Below, piece by piece: positions 47,899 through 58,935 of a DNA stretch of 64,000 nt. How positions within the stretch are numbered: the first letter of the stretch is position 1; each line of letters begins with the position of its first letter. A program made the position numbers and the translations under genes. The notes under the pieces are model-generated. The model ran no database searches. It was not told where the DNA came from and saw only the letters and a list, made by a program, of their open reading frames with translations. The DNA is taken from contig NC_065873.1 in assembly GCF_933775445.1 (NCBI RefSeq), positions 2,852,001 to 2,916,000 of the forward strand, read 5' to 3'. This stretch comes from Argentina anserina. Taxonomy: Eukaryota > Streptophyta > Magnoliopsida > Rosales > Rosaceae.

Positions 47899-49135
47899 CA
47901 ACCAGAGGCGGACAAAAAGATGTCGGAAAAGAGTTTCAAATGGGAATTGCAACTGATCTCCTTGTGGCTGGATAGATAAATGTTTGGATAATAAAAACAT
48001 GACTCATGTATATTCACTATGCTGTGTCTGTGAGTCCTTATTGTTCCATTTGATTACCCTCATCGCCCTTGTTTTGAGCTTGACATGAGCCAGTGTATGA
48101 TAATGTCATCGAACATAGAGGCAGCAAAAGTAGCACTAGTGAGTTTGAGAGCGTTCTTTCTGGAGAAAGTTTAAATTGTTGAATTTTTCGGGAAGTGTTA
48201 ATCACTTAATCCATAATGATGCTCAGTTCCTCTGCTATACCAACTTATTTCGATCTTATAAATCGAAGAAAAAAAGGTGGATACTTATGCAACTTATGCT
48301 CTTAACTGGTCTAGGGGATTGGCTTGCTTATTTTTCCACTAGGAGCGAGGCAGCATTAGGTATTCCTCTTCTATGACTTTGTTACCTTCACCTCCAACGA
48401 GTGCCACAAAAAAGCTACGTCGAGGTGGACTAGCCACAATCTGTTATGAACTTGGAATGAATGAGTCACCCCCAACTGCACTTTGAAAGCACCCAGATTA
48501 ACACAGGAGAAAATATTGTGTAGATCAACAGACAAGGCCCCCGCGCTGGACTTACCTAGGTCTAGTGCACCCCCACCCTCAGCCAAAGCAAGGGAAACAA
48601 CAAATGACCGAGGCAGCATCTGCTGAGTCGATAGATGTAGACATGAGGATGGGAAGATCTCCATTTTAAATGATGATTTAAGTAGGGAGAAGAGGCAAAT
48701 TGTGCTAGGATTTTGTACTGGTGAGTGGTAACGGCAATAGTACGAGACTGGAGCAAGTTAGAATCATGTTCTTCTCTTCTAACTTTGGCTATAGCAACAT
48801 TAACAGATGATTAATAATAAGATGCCAAAATTATCTATGCTCTGACTTCTGAGTTGATTTTTATACGTACCTCAAAATCTCATCTCATCTTTTGGTCTGA
48901 TATTCGATCGAAGGTCATATCATTGGATATTAGAAGATGAAACACTAAATCTACCAATCCCACTTGCAATAAGGCAAGACAAATATATAACTTGAAGAGA
49001 CGGAAACGTAACTTCCTTAAATAATCTCTTATTTATTGATGTAATTTCATAGAATTTCACATCAGTACGTTCTTATTTCTCTTTTTTATTGTTCTTGCGT
49101 ATTTCTACCACAGATCACAGATGCCAATCTATGGT
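47899..49135. other. intergenic, no gene seen
   Basis: The end of the MTK transcript and DNA of mixed composition. The minus-strand frame at 48371-48664 has no recognisable domain. Confidence 0.4.
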
Positions 49136-49969
49136 CTATCCTCGATACTTGGCCTTGTAATCAGCCCAAAGCTGATTAACATTCTTTCCCAAAATATCAG
49201 AGAAGTAATTAACATTAAAACTGCTGTTCAACTCAGCAACAAAGCTACCTTTCAAAGTAGTACAGTAATCCAAAAACCTAGCGGTAAGATCATAACCTTG
49301 GTCCCATCTATCCCCTTGACCTGGCTTAACCCAGTGACTCGGTGCATACCCAGCCTTCAACCTCACGAAGTCTGCAATTCCTTCGACCAATCCATCTGGT
49401 GACCTTGGGCTTGACCATTCCCACCATACTGCCATATGTGAGCCGATTTGTGGTAAAGCACACCTGTAAACTCCCTTTTTACATTACCTGAGAGGACATG
49501 CATGGTATTAAACTATGGTCTTCAGCACAACAAATAGAAATGCTTAAGAGTTTGGAAAAAGTACGTAATATATATCATGTGTTTCTGAAATTCTGATCAA
49601 GCTTGTAATAACAAAATGAGAGCATCCATATCTAAGTGTTTTCGTTTATACCTGAGTAGCCTGCTATGTATTTAGCGCTGAGATGAATCTGGTCGTTGAT
49701 AGCATACGCCACGCCGTCCATGTTGTCGATAAACAAGCTGACTTTGGGTACGTTTTTTCTATCTGCGACGTTGTTTTGTTGGAAGGTCTTCCCGATGAAA
49801 TTGGCCGCGTTGATCAGGTATCGCTTGCTGTAGTCTGCTCCGATGTCTCTGTTATATCGTTGATAGCGGTGTTAGTGACTGTGTACTCGACTGCATGGGC
49901 CGCATGAAGGCATGCAAGTGTTATGAGAAGGGGCGGAAGGGCAAGGAGAAGCACATTGTTTCGACCCAT
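49136..49969 (-). pseudogene. BSP (PR-17-like) pseudogene, minus strand
   Basis: A fifth family copy, about 28 kb from the cluster and inverted. Exon 1 starts at ATG 49969 with an intact signal peptide ending HAAHA before VEYTV. A deletion of about 30 bp then removes the AGAVRFNN region and shifts the frame, giving a stop. Exon 2 begins near 49489 after an intron like that of the gene at 15181. The zincin motif reads HKSAH, so the catalytic Glu is Lys, and a second frameshift lies after NGNGQA-type sequence (near 49400). From there to TAG at 49136 the frame (LVEGIADFVRLKAG through LWADYKAKYRG) is open. Confidence 0.88.
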
Positions 49970-50032
49970 AGTTGTAAAACAGCTTTGTTGTTACTATTGG
50001 GTTCTTTACGAAATTTACCAAGCACTCCATGG

Positions 50033-50040
50033 TTTATATA
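50033..50040 (-). promoter_or_regulatory. relic TATA box of the inverted BSP pseudogene
   Basis: On the minus strand the sequence CTCTATATAAACCATGGAG keeps the shared BSP core promoter, 63 bp upstream of the old start codon. Confidence 0.6.
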
Positions 50041-50345
50041 GAGATCTGTGTACATTGACTCAACTGTTAAACCATCATTTAGGCCTCATAATTTAGCCCG
50101 CGGATCCGAAAAATCCGCGGAGACCCGCAAGCCCAATGAGATTTTACCCGGTCCGGTCCGTGAGAAAGTCCGCCAAAACACAATTCCGTGGGTAGAGCAC
50201 CGGACTTAGTTTAGAGATGTGAAATCCAGCCCGGCCCGTAAAAATCCGCCAAAAAATAAAATTTTATACATGCATATAATATATTATACATATATTAATT
50301 ATATGTCTTTTTTAGTAATAATTATCTATAAAATATTATATATGT

Positions 50346-51685
50346 TAATAATACTATATTTAAAATTTTATACTAGATTTAAAATAAAATTGTAACATTA
50401 TGAAACAACTATATGAAGTATATGAAGTAAACTTCTCGGGATTAATTGACACTAGCTGATATTTAGGTTAGGGACCGTGTTAAAACTTCATCTAATTCGG
50501 ACCTCGTCTGACCGTCAGAATTTCCGGTAAACTGAAAACACCACTAATATGCTCTAAGGGAGAACCCATTACCAGGATGCGAACGTCGAAAGCCGTTTGC
50601 ATATATGAAATCATCTAGTTTTTGTCACTGATCGTGCGTGGTTGCACCAAGGAAACTCATTTGGCAAAGTCTCGGTCAATAGGGTTTTACTATCTCAAAA
50701 TGCCTCTTTTTTTGCTGACCGTATGTACGGACAGTCAAACTATGTCCAAAACGGACAAAAATTTTACAAGGTCCCTAAATATATATACCGATCACATCTG
50801 CTGGTGTCGATCGACCGTATTTAGAACCGGAGTTGTCGATTACCGAAGTGTCCACTAATGTATCATAACATTTATACTAGGTTTAAAATAAAACTATCGC
50901 ATTATGAAGTGACTATATGAAGGAAACTTCTCGGGATTAATCGACACCAGCCGATGTGATCGGTACTTATATGTAGTGACCCTGTAAAAATTTCATCTAA
51001 TTCAGACCTCGTTTGACCATCAGAATTTCCAATAAACCGAAAACACCACTACAAAGATGTGAACGCCGATAGTTGTTTGCATATTTGATTTCAATATGTC
51101 AAAATGCCTCTTTTTTATTGACTGTATGTATGAACAGTCAAACTATGTCCAAAACAGACGAAATTTTTACGGGGTCCCTAAATATATATACTGATCACAT
51201 CTGCTGGTATCGATCAACCATATTTTGGACTGGAATTGTCGATCGCCTAAGTGTCCATTAATGTATCATAACTTTTTATATTAGGTTTATAATAAAACTA
51301 TCACATTATGAAGTGACTATATAAAGGAAACTTCTCAAGTCAATCGACACCAGCGATGTGATCGGTATATATATTTAGTGACCCTGTAAAAACTTTCATC
51401 CAATTCAGACCTCATTTAACTGTCAGAATATCCGGTAAACTAAAAACACCACTAATATACCCTAAGAGATGACCCATTACCAAGATGTGAATGCCAAAAA
51501 CTGTTTACATATTTGAAATCACATAATTTTTGTCACCAATCATGCGTGGTCGCAATAAGGAAACCTATTTGGCAAAGCCTCGATCAATGGGGTTTTATTA
51601 TGTTAAAATGCCTTTTTTTTGTTAACCGTATGTACTGATGGTCAAAGAATATTCAAAACGGAAGAAATTTTTACAGGCTCCCTAA

Positions 51686-51690
<5 letters not shown>
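50346..51690. repeat. array of three fold-back units
   Basis: Three head-to-tail units, about 50346-50855, 50856-51258 and 51259-51690. Each has AAACTTCTC, a CGACACCAGC-type motif with GATGTGATCGGTA and GACCCTGTAAAAA in its left half, and the inverse of these (CCGATCACATCTGCTGG, GTCCCTAAATATATA) in its right half, so each unit can fold on itself. Units two and three are joined by TAATGTATCATAAC. No coding capacity. Each may be a MITE, but no outer target duplication is visible. Confidence 0.7.

Positions 51691-51720
<30 letters not shown>
51686..51720. repeat. (TA)n microsatellite between repeats
   Basis: A TA run separating the fold-back array from the next MITE. Confidence 0.85.
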
Positions 51721-52132
51721 GACGGGGCTTTTCAGGTAAGGAAGCCCTTATCTTAGCTTAAGGTACGGATTTTCATTTTTAACTAACGTTTCGATCGAGT
51801 TTTCACATCTCCATCGTCCAATATCTAGGCTATAACGTATAGATCATATCCAAAAAATTTCACCCGATTCCATCACCGTTAAGGTACTCATAACTTCGAT
51901 TTTCTACTCAAAATATGAACGGTTCAGGTTCGGCAAATTCAATACGCCCATTGGTTTTGATTAGTTTGATACCTTAACGATCATGAAATCGGCTGACATT
52001 TTTTGAAGATGATATATACGTTATAACCTAGATATTTGACGGTGGAGATGTGAAAACGCGATCGAAAAGTTATTAAAAATGAAAATTCATAGCTTAGCTT
52101 AAGGTACGGACCTCCGCACCTGAAAAGCTCCT
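51721..52132. mobile_element. fold-back MITE, family B
   Basis: About 412 bp. The left arm contains CTTTTCAGGTAAGG and TTAGCTTAAGGTACGG; the reverse-complemented right end has CTTTTCAGGTGCGG and the same GTACC-TTAAGCTAAG block inverted. Both arms go on to share TTTTCACATCTCCA. Bounded by TA runs. Confidence 0.75.
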
Positions 52133-52145
52133 TATATATATATAT

Positions 52146-52532
52146 AGTCATTATCCAGAGTGAAGCTTCACTCTGAAATTACAAAGTGAAGTTCCAATTT
52201 TTGCACACTTTTCGGTCAAATGTTTTCACCATAAGCAATTTAATATTTAGATATGTTATTCAAGAACATATCTACAAAGTTTCATCTAATTTGACAATGG
52301 TTTGAGCTTTCAAAATTGAGATTTACACGAACGGTTCACGTTTAACAGTTTCAATTAATTTATTGATTTAATCTAATTTCAATACCTTAACAATGTTCGA
52401 ATTAGATGCAATTTTGTGGAGATGATCTTGAATAACATACCTAAATATTGAATCGCTTATGGTGAAAAAATTTGCCTGAAAAGTGTGTTAAAATTAGAAC
52501 TTCACTATGAAGCTTCACTCTGGATATGGACT
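52146..52532. mobile_element. MITE with long inverted arms, family A
   Basis: About 387 bp, the same family as 12864-13262: it begins AGTCATTATCCAGAGTGAAG and ends with the inverse (CTTCACTCTGGATATGGACT). It shares CACACTTTTCGGTCAAATG with that copy and is also bounded by TA repeats. Confidence 0.78.
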
Positions 52533-52559
52533 ATATATATATATATATATATATCACAT

Positions 52560-55500
52560 CTATCGATGTTGATCGACAATATTTTGAAACTAGAATTTAT
52601 TTGTGACTTTTTTTTAGAATGTTTTCTAATAATATTTTTATTGTTTCAAACCCTTAAATAAGAATATTATGTTTTTTTTAATATAAGCATGCAAGTCCCG
52701 TTTTAGGTTGGCGGGTTTATATCTTCATAATTGTGAAAATATCTGGCCCGGCCCGACCAGTTACTGAATTAAATTTACTAAGGCCTGGCCCGTTGATGAA
52801 TCCTATGTCATATGGAACGAGTGTGCCAAGGATATAGTGGTGCTATGTTCATTATGCTAGTTTTTCTTTTGTCAAAAGGTTCAGTTGATATAGTGAAAAT
52901 GAAGTACTAGCTCGCAGTCGTGAAGTGGGAATTGTAGATTTATTTCCAAATTTCTATATATAATGGATGGTATCTTCCGATTTGGTTGATTCCATTTCTT
53001 AATTTTCCGGATCCACGATCCCATATCATTTTTGTCTTTTGATATCCATGCGCACATTCAAGTATGATAATAAGACGTGTACGTGATTTGGAATTTTGGA
53101 TCATAACTTATGGTGTGGATTGCTCCAGGACCAATGATTCAAGTATTCATAAATCATCTCCACTCCTATAATTAGAAATCACTTTTTAGTATCAACAGCT
53201 TCATTAACTTTTTAAAATTCTCAAATTGTCCCCCACATATACAAAGAGTATAAAAAGTAAAAATATTAAACAATGATCTTTTCTGTAATATAACGACAAG
53301 TGAAAGAATATAAATGCGGAAATAGCACAACAAAGAAAAGAAAAAAAATTCCTCTTGAAACGAATTTGCACGAGAGTTGACAGTTAGCGCACGATCTCAA
53401 CACGATGCTTAGTAATTATTTGACGGTGTTATACAATTCATGACCAAAATTTGTAACCTAAGCACAAGATCATCATCTGTATTTGGTGGTTGTAGGTTCA
53501 TGACGAATTTGAAAAATGAATGATAAAACATGCTTATGCAGGAATCACAACGTTAAACTTATAATTTAGAATAATTTTAAAGATTTCAAAAAAATAAAAT
53601 AAACGTAGCACATTGTAATTGGACCAACGGAACACAATTGAGAGCATTCAACACCCTCGTACAATTAAAGGCAGTTTGCCCTATTAAAAAAAACAGTTGA
53701 TTTCACACAAAAAAAAAAACACCCTCGTACAAGTTTACATGCACATCCTTGTCAAAAAATGTCACCTCAATTACGTACGTCCCTGGTCCCTTATTTGGGG
53801 TAGCTAGCAGATCGATCACCTACCTACTCACGATCGAATTGTGATAAAACATTATGCACTTTAATCATTTGAGTTTCCCTTTTTCTTTGTGTTTTGTTTT
53901 TGGAGTTGCCTATATGCCATGGTTGAAGTTTTGCGTTGCGGTGGTTTCCACTTTCCAGCTCGTTGAAATGATCACATAATATGTGGATTACAAAGCTTTA
54001 CAATAACAATGTTCTCATCAATATATATATTTGATTAAAGCTTTCTGATATAATTAGTTTTCAAAATTGTCTTTTAACAAAAACATTGTAGTCTTTCAAG
54101 TACTTTGATGAGACAATTGATCAGAAATTCAGATCCGGAGAAAAAAAAATCCGAACTCCAAGTGGACCAAATAGCTAGGCAAGTACATTTCAAAAAAAGA
54201 TTGATGACTAAATAGTAGATAAGAAATAGTTAATTAAGCCAGATCGACTACTTGGTATAGACAATTATCGGAAAACAATGTATATTTGACTCTCGGTGAA
54301 GAGTAATTAGAGATGTCACAAGAGAATACCAGAAAGGGATAGATGTTGTTTTGATAACGCTTCAAATTAAACACATACCTTCGCTGAAGATATAAGAATT
54401 AAGCATACTTGGGCGAGATCATGATCGATACAAAGTTACAAAAACAGTTACATGTACGTAACATCATTTTGCTATGACAGGACATGCGTGACATTAATTA
54501 GAGAACGAGCGAGCGTATATATATATGCGATTGAGAATTTGCTAGCCTCATGCATGTTTCTGTTCCCTCGGTCGGTTATATACAATTCAACCTGGTGCCT
54601 TTACTTTGACATCATGCATATATGTACGTTTCCCGTTAACTCCAGTTTTGGATTATTCTCTTCGAGTTTTTGTCTATATATGCTCATTCATGCAACCCAG
54701 TTTCCCTTGTGACGAAATACTTCTCTCATAAGGTTGCATGAAGCAGTTTGATACATTTCTGTCGCACCAAACATGACTGAGGAAAAGAAGAATCACAGGT
54801 CGAGAGCATGTCCGGCAGGGTTTTGGGTATTGTTTACGTACTCAGCTTGTTGTACAAAACCATATGAAATATTTCGCACCTTTTTTCATTTTTTTTAACA
54901 AGAGAACCGTTCCTGGTATTCATTTAAAACAACACTCATTTTAGTGCTTAATTTCAATAAAAGAACATGTTTAGAAAAAAAAAAAACAAAGGTTTTACCT
55001 CTAGTGCACAAGTGCAGGGATGTAAGTTCATCAATTCTCTCAGTCCAAGAAGTCTTCTCTACTTTCCCGGAGGGTCAGTGACAATTTTGTTAGATGGCCT
55101 CTCTAGCTAGAATGTACGAACAAACCTCCTAGCTACAAGGCTTCCAAAACTTGCAAAAACAAAATATTATCTGACAGTCTGATAGAATGGCCATTCCATT
55201 TTACATTCTGTGGATGCATAATTGATAGTTTGATGCTGCAACTGTATCGTGGAAGAGCCTATATATAACAAATGAACTGCATGGCTGGCTACAGCTCTAT
55301 ATTTACCCGATAACCGTTAGGTGCAACTTATCTTCGTGATAGGGTTTATCCTTATCTCGAGCAAGTAAATTAAGTACATGCCTGGAACCATCAGATTTCT
55401 CATACTTGATATCAATGACAACTGTAATCTCTCAACAATCAAGAGCGTGTGAAGTTACTAACAAAAAAAAGCTCGAACATAGATAGGACAAGCATGCATG

Positions 55501-55807
55501 CATGCTATACGAGTGATGCTGACTTGCACAATTCAACGAGTATTTGACAAATTATAAGAATACAAAAGGGATTATATTAGGGAAGCAGAGAGCTAGATAA
55601 GAACAGATGAGTTACATTCCAAGAGACAAAATTAAACTATAAAAAAGAAGCATGCATCCACAGCGTCTGATCCCTAGACGCCTACTTGTAGACCACAATT
55701 ACAATACAATTGCAAAAAAAAAAAATGTAAATAAGGCATACCACACATGGTATTTCAGTTATTCCAAATTCCATACTAATTCTGTAACATATATTAGCGA
55801 AACCCCC
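52560..55807. other. intergenic, no gene seen
   Basis: Three kilobases of AT-rich DNA with no credible gene or bounded repeat. The frame at 54452-54712 has no motif. Confidence 0.4.
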
Positions 55808-57613
55808 TTACGACTCAACCAGTTCAACCTTTCCATTGATGGGATTCGACTCCGCGATTTCAACCTTCCCATTGAGAGCCTTCAACTCAGTGATTTCAAC
55901 CTTTCCATTGATGGGATTCAACTCCGCGATTTCAACCTTCCCATTGAGAGCCTTCGACTCAGTAATTTCAACCTTCCCATTGATGGGATTCAACTCCGCG
56001 ATTTCAACCTTCCCATTGAGAGCCTTCGACTCAGCGATTTCAACCTTTCCATTTGGTGCCTTAGACACGGGGACATCAGTGACTCCATTAATCTTTACCT
56101 CTACTGGTGCAGCGTTACCATTCAGCTTTGAATCAACATAATCGGCAACCCCATTAATCTTTGATTTGACATAATCCACAGCTGTTGACTTACAGTTAAG
56201 TGTCGCGCTGATCCTCGTGACCTCGTCGACAAAGGCTTGGAGGTTCCTGTCTGATGACCCACCCTCGGAAAAGGCAGCCTCAGCCGCGGCTTTCCACTTC
56301 AAGGCGCTTTGCTTCATCTCCGCTGTCCTGGGACCCGAAGTTGCCTCGAGCAAGCACTTCTCTACCTCTTCTCTAGGGATCACCCTGTCTTCCGCCTCTC
56401 CACGGCACATTCTAACACCCACCTTAAACACGTCCACCAAATACTTGGCGTCGGTCACTTGGTCACCCCATTGCGGGAATGCCACCACGGGCATTCCGGA
56501 AGTGAGTGATTCCATAGTTGAGTTCCACCCGCAATGAGTCACAAAGCAAGCTGTGGAAGGATGCTCCAAAATTTTCTCCTGTGGGCTCCATTGCACAACT
56601 TTGCCTCTATCTCCTGCCTTTTCCAAAAACCCTTCAGGCAGAACCAGAAGTTCTAAGCCGGAATCAGGGTGTGGGGGCTTCATCACCCATATGAAGGAAA
56701 CTCCAGAGCTCAATAAGCCGTGAGCAATCTCATCCACTTGCTCCTGCTTCAAGTACACCACACTTCCGAACGAGATGTACACGACAGATGATTTAGGCTT
56801 GGTGTCAAGCCAGCCAATGATGGAGTCGTCGGCCTTCATGAAGTCGCCCCGGACAGCGTTTTGGGCTTTTGGGTTCTTGAAGAGAGGACCAACTGCCTTG
56901 ATCGGGCAGATACGAGCCATATACTCGATGATCTCGCTCTCAAGTTCTTGGAAAGTGTCCATCAATATGCAGAAGGGCTTATGCAGGTTCCCATACTGCC
57001 CCAATATGGCCCTCCTCAGAAACGGGTAGGGAGTAGTTGGATACAAGAAGCTAGGCACTTCATCGTACTTCAACAGCGGCATTGATGGAATCTGAACATC
57101 GCAAAACATGTCTGATTCCGAAGGGAAGGGGACCAAGCCATGATAGAAGTGATAGTAGGCAGCGAGACAAGCGGCGGATTGCACCCAGAGCATAGCCGAA
57201 GGAAGCCCTAAACTCTCAGCCACGTCACACACCCATGGGATGAAAGGGTTGTTGATGAGGCACGAGACAGGGCGACCTTGCTCGGCGTTTTTCTTGATCA
57301 TTTCAGGAATGACTTCCTTGCCGACCAGCTCGAGCTGCGGGAGGTACAAGTCCAGGTCCTGGCGCATAGGCTCGTCCTCGGCCCATCTGTCTTCGAAGAA
57401 TTCGAACCGGATGAATCCATCTCCAACTGGTTTAGGCTCGTCGGTGATGCCGTTGGACTTGCGCATTTCCTTGCCAACGCATTCGGCGGTGCAGAAAGTG
57501 ACGAGGAGGCCCTTGGCAGCGAGGCGCTTCCCAAGGCGGAGGAGTGGGTTTACATGGCCTTGACCGATGAAGGAAACCAAGAAAACATGGACCAATGATG
57601 ATTCGGAACCCAT
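55808..57613 (-). CDS. UGT84A-type (hydroxy)cinnamate glucosyltransferase, FaGT2-like, with repeat tail
   Basis: Forms glucose esters of cinnamic and related phenolic acids from UDP-glucose in the cytosol, as inferred from its likeness to strawberry FaGT2. One exon of 601 residues. His20 (GQGH) is the expected catalytic base and the PSPG box runs from Trp342 (WSPQ) to Gln385 (GDQ). The catalytic part ends near residue 475, as in the 476-residue paralogue at 33593. A further 125 residues form a low-complexity tail, with seven copies of a 12-residue repeat around NGKVEIAE from about 521 to 600. From memory FaGT2 is near 555 residues, so the tail looks expanded. The function of the tail is unknown to me. 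Plus-strand frames across it are shadows. Confidence 0.92.
   Translation of the reverse strand: MGSESSLVHVFLVSFIGQGHVNPLLRLGKRLAAKGLLVTFCTAECVGKEMRKSNGITDEPKPVGDGFIRFEFFEDRWAEDEPMRQDLDLYLPQLELVGKEVIPEMIKKNAEQGRPVSCLINNPFIPWVCDVAESLGLPSAMLWVQSAACLAAYYHFYHGLVPFPSESDMFCDVQIPSMPLLKYDEVPSFLYPTTPYPFLRRAILGQYGNLHKPFCILMDTFQELESEIIEYMARICPIKAVGPLFKNPKAQNAVRGDFMKADDSIIGWLDTKPKSSVVYISFGSVVYLKQEQVDEIAHGLLSSGVSFIWVMKPPHPDSGLELLVLPEGFLEKAGDRGKVVQWSPQEKILEHPSTACFVTHCGWNSTMESLTSGMPVVAFPQWGDQVTDAKYLVDVFKVGVRMCRGEAEDRVIPREEVEKCLLEATSGPRTAEMKQSALKWKAAAEAAFSEGGSSDRNLQAFVDEVTRISATLNCKSTAVDYVKSKINGVADYVDSKLNGNAAPVEVKINGVTDVPVSKAPNGKVEIAESKALNGKVEIAELNPINGKVEITESKALNGKVEIAELNPINGKVEITELKALNGKVEIAESNPINGKVELVES
55821..56056 (-). 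repeat. in-frame 36/72-bp tandem repeat in the UGT84 tail
   Basis: The coding DNA repeats with a clear 72-bp period (GATTC(A/G)ACTCCGCGAT at 55843, 55915 and 55987), each made of two related 36-bp halves. The period is a multiple of three, so unit changes lengthen or shorten the protein without frameshift. Nearly identical units suggest recent expansion. Confidence 0.92.
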
Positions 57614-57698
57614 TTCGACTGTGTTATTAGATACGAGAGACTTGAGGGTGCTGAGTGTGTTTGTGGGTTTGGATGGAGAGAATGGGTAAGAAGAGTGT

Positions 57699-57706
57699 AA
57701 TATATA
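57699..57706 (-). promoter_or_regulatory. TATA box of the FaGT2-like gene
   Basis: On the minus strand GGTATATATTAC lies about 86 bp upstream of the ATG at 57613. Confidence 0.6.
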
Positions 57707-58935
57707 CCTGTGGACTTGGTGCTGGATGAGATCGTATTGTCTAGTTTATTCTGCGAATCAATGTGACCGTTAGGTGTGTAACTATATATTCACATCCCAC
57801 GCGCCCTAATTGAAAGTTGGTTCAAGGAGTTCCTTAAGTGTTAAAAATAAAACAAAACACGCCACAAGAAACGTAACTTAGGAGGACATAGAATATGATC
57901 AGTGAGCGGCGGAGAATGAGGTGGGTTGGGTATGTCAACAAGAAAACTAAGTAACCAAAATTTGTATTGCTCATTGGTTCTCCTACGTTGGCTATCCATA
58001 CAAAACAAATGGCTTGTTCAAAGTTCAGATTTTTTAAAAAAATCTCTTTTTCCTACGTGGTTAATTTAAAGGCCAATAATTGATATTTGACGACGAGTCC
58101 AACCAACCAACACTCTAATTTACACGCTTATTTTATAGTAGAAGGTAAATTTTTTATATTATTAAATCATATTATTCACACAAAAAATCCAAAATCTTAT
58201 ACTCTTTTGCTCTTTATTACGTTGACTCTTCTGTTTTAGTGTTTGGTAATTTAGTTTTTGGATTCATGACTTGTTCATTAGATAAATTTACTCTTTTCAT
58301 TTTAATTGCAGTTGTGAGATAGAGAGACTGAACATCAGGTGAGATATCGATCATCTCCTCTTATGCATAATGAAATATCAAACAAAGACGTGTAGAAATA
58401 AATTTGAAATAGTTTGTTTCTGATGACAAATATCGATATATTTAATTTAAGAATAACATAGTGAAAAAAAATTACACTTCGCGCAAATAAGAGTAATTTT
58501 TTTACCCCCAATCATATAAGTTTCTAGTTCCACCAATGACACACACTTATAAAATATATCACTAATTATGTACGTCTTGATTCGACATTTCAAATAAAAA
58601 AATGTATAGATGATCGATTACATATATGAACAAACATTGCACATATAGAATTATGAAACGCTCCACCTTTCTATACGTGAGTACAAAACGGATTCTTTCG
58701 TTTATGTGAAGGAAGAGAGCGAGCCAAAAGTATCTACTTAATTGCTACGATTAAGTGGCCTTGTAATCTTCCCTTAAGTAGGCATTGCAAATTTTTTGTA
58801 AATGTGTTGTGGTTCTAACTTGCATGAGAATTTTTTTTTTAATAAGGTAGAAGATCAGCCCCTAATTGATCCTACCCCTCTTCCATTATTATTAATCATA
58901 TTGTTGTGCAAAACCATAAGGTACATAGCACCTAA
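57707..58935. other. upstream region of the FaGT2-like gene, no gene seen
   Basis: AT-rich DNA. It ends at the second solo LTR. Confidence 0.4.

Noticed and set aside
48371..48756. Minus-strand frames of 64-97 codons
   Set aside because: No recognised domain or splice structure, and they overlap each other in different frames.
55821..56056. CRISPR-like array appearance of regular repeats
   Set aside because: The repeats are contiguous, in frame and coding, without unique spacers, and the genome is a plant's.
55652..57598. Long plus-strand frames of 74-159 codons opposite the FaGT2-like gene
   Set aside because: They are antisense shadows of a strongly conserved coding region. The repeated pattern in them simply mirrors the NGKVE repeats.
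33593..57613. A metabolic gene cluster around the two UGT84-type genes
   Set aside because: The genes between them (lipase, MTK, BSP pseudogene) have unrelated roles. No acyltransferase, P450 or other phenolic pathway enzyme is present.
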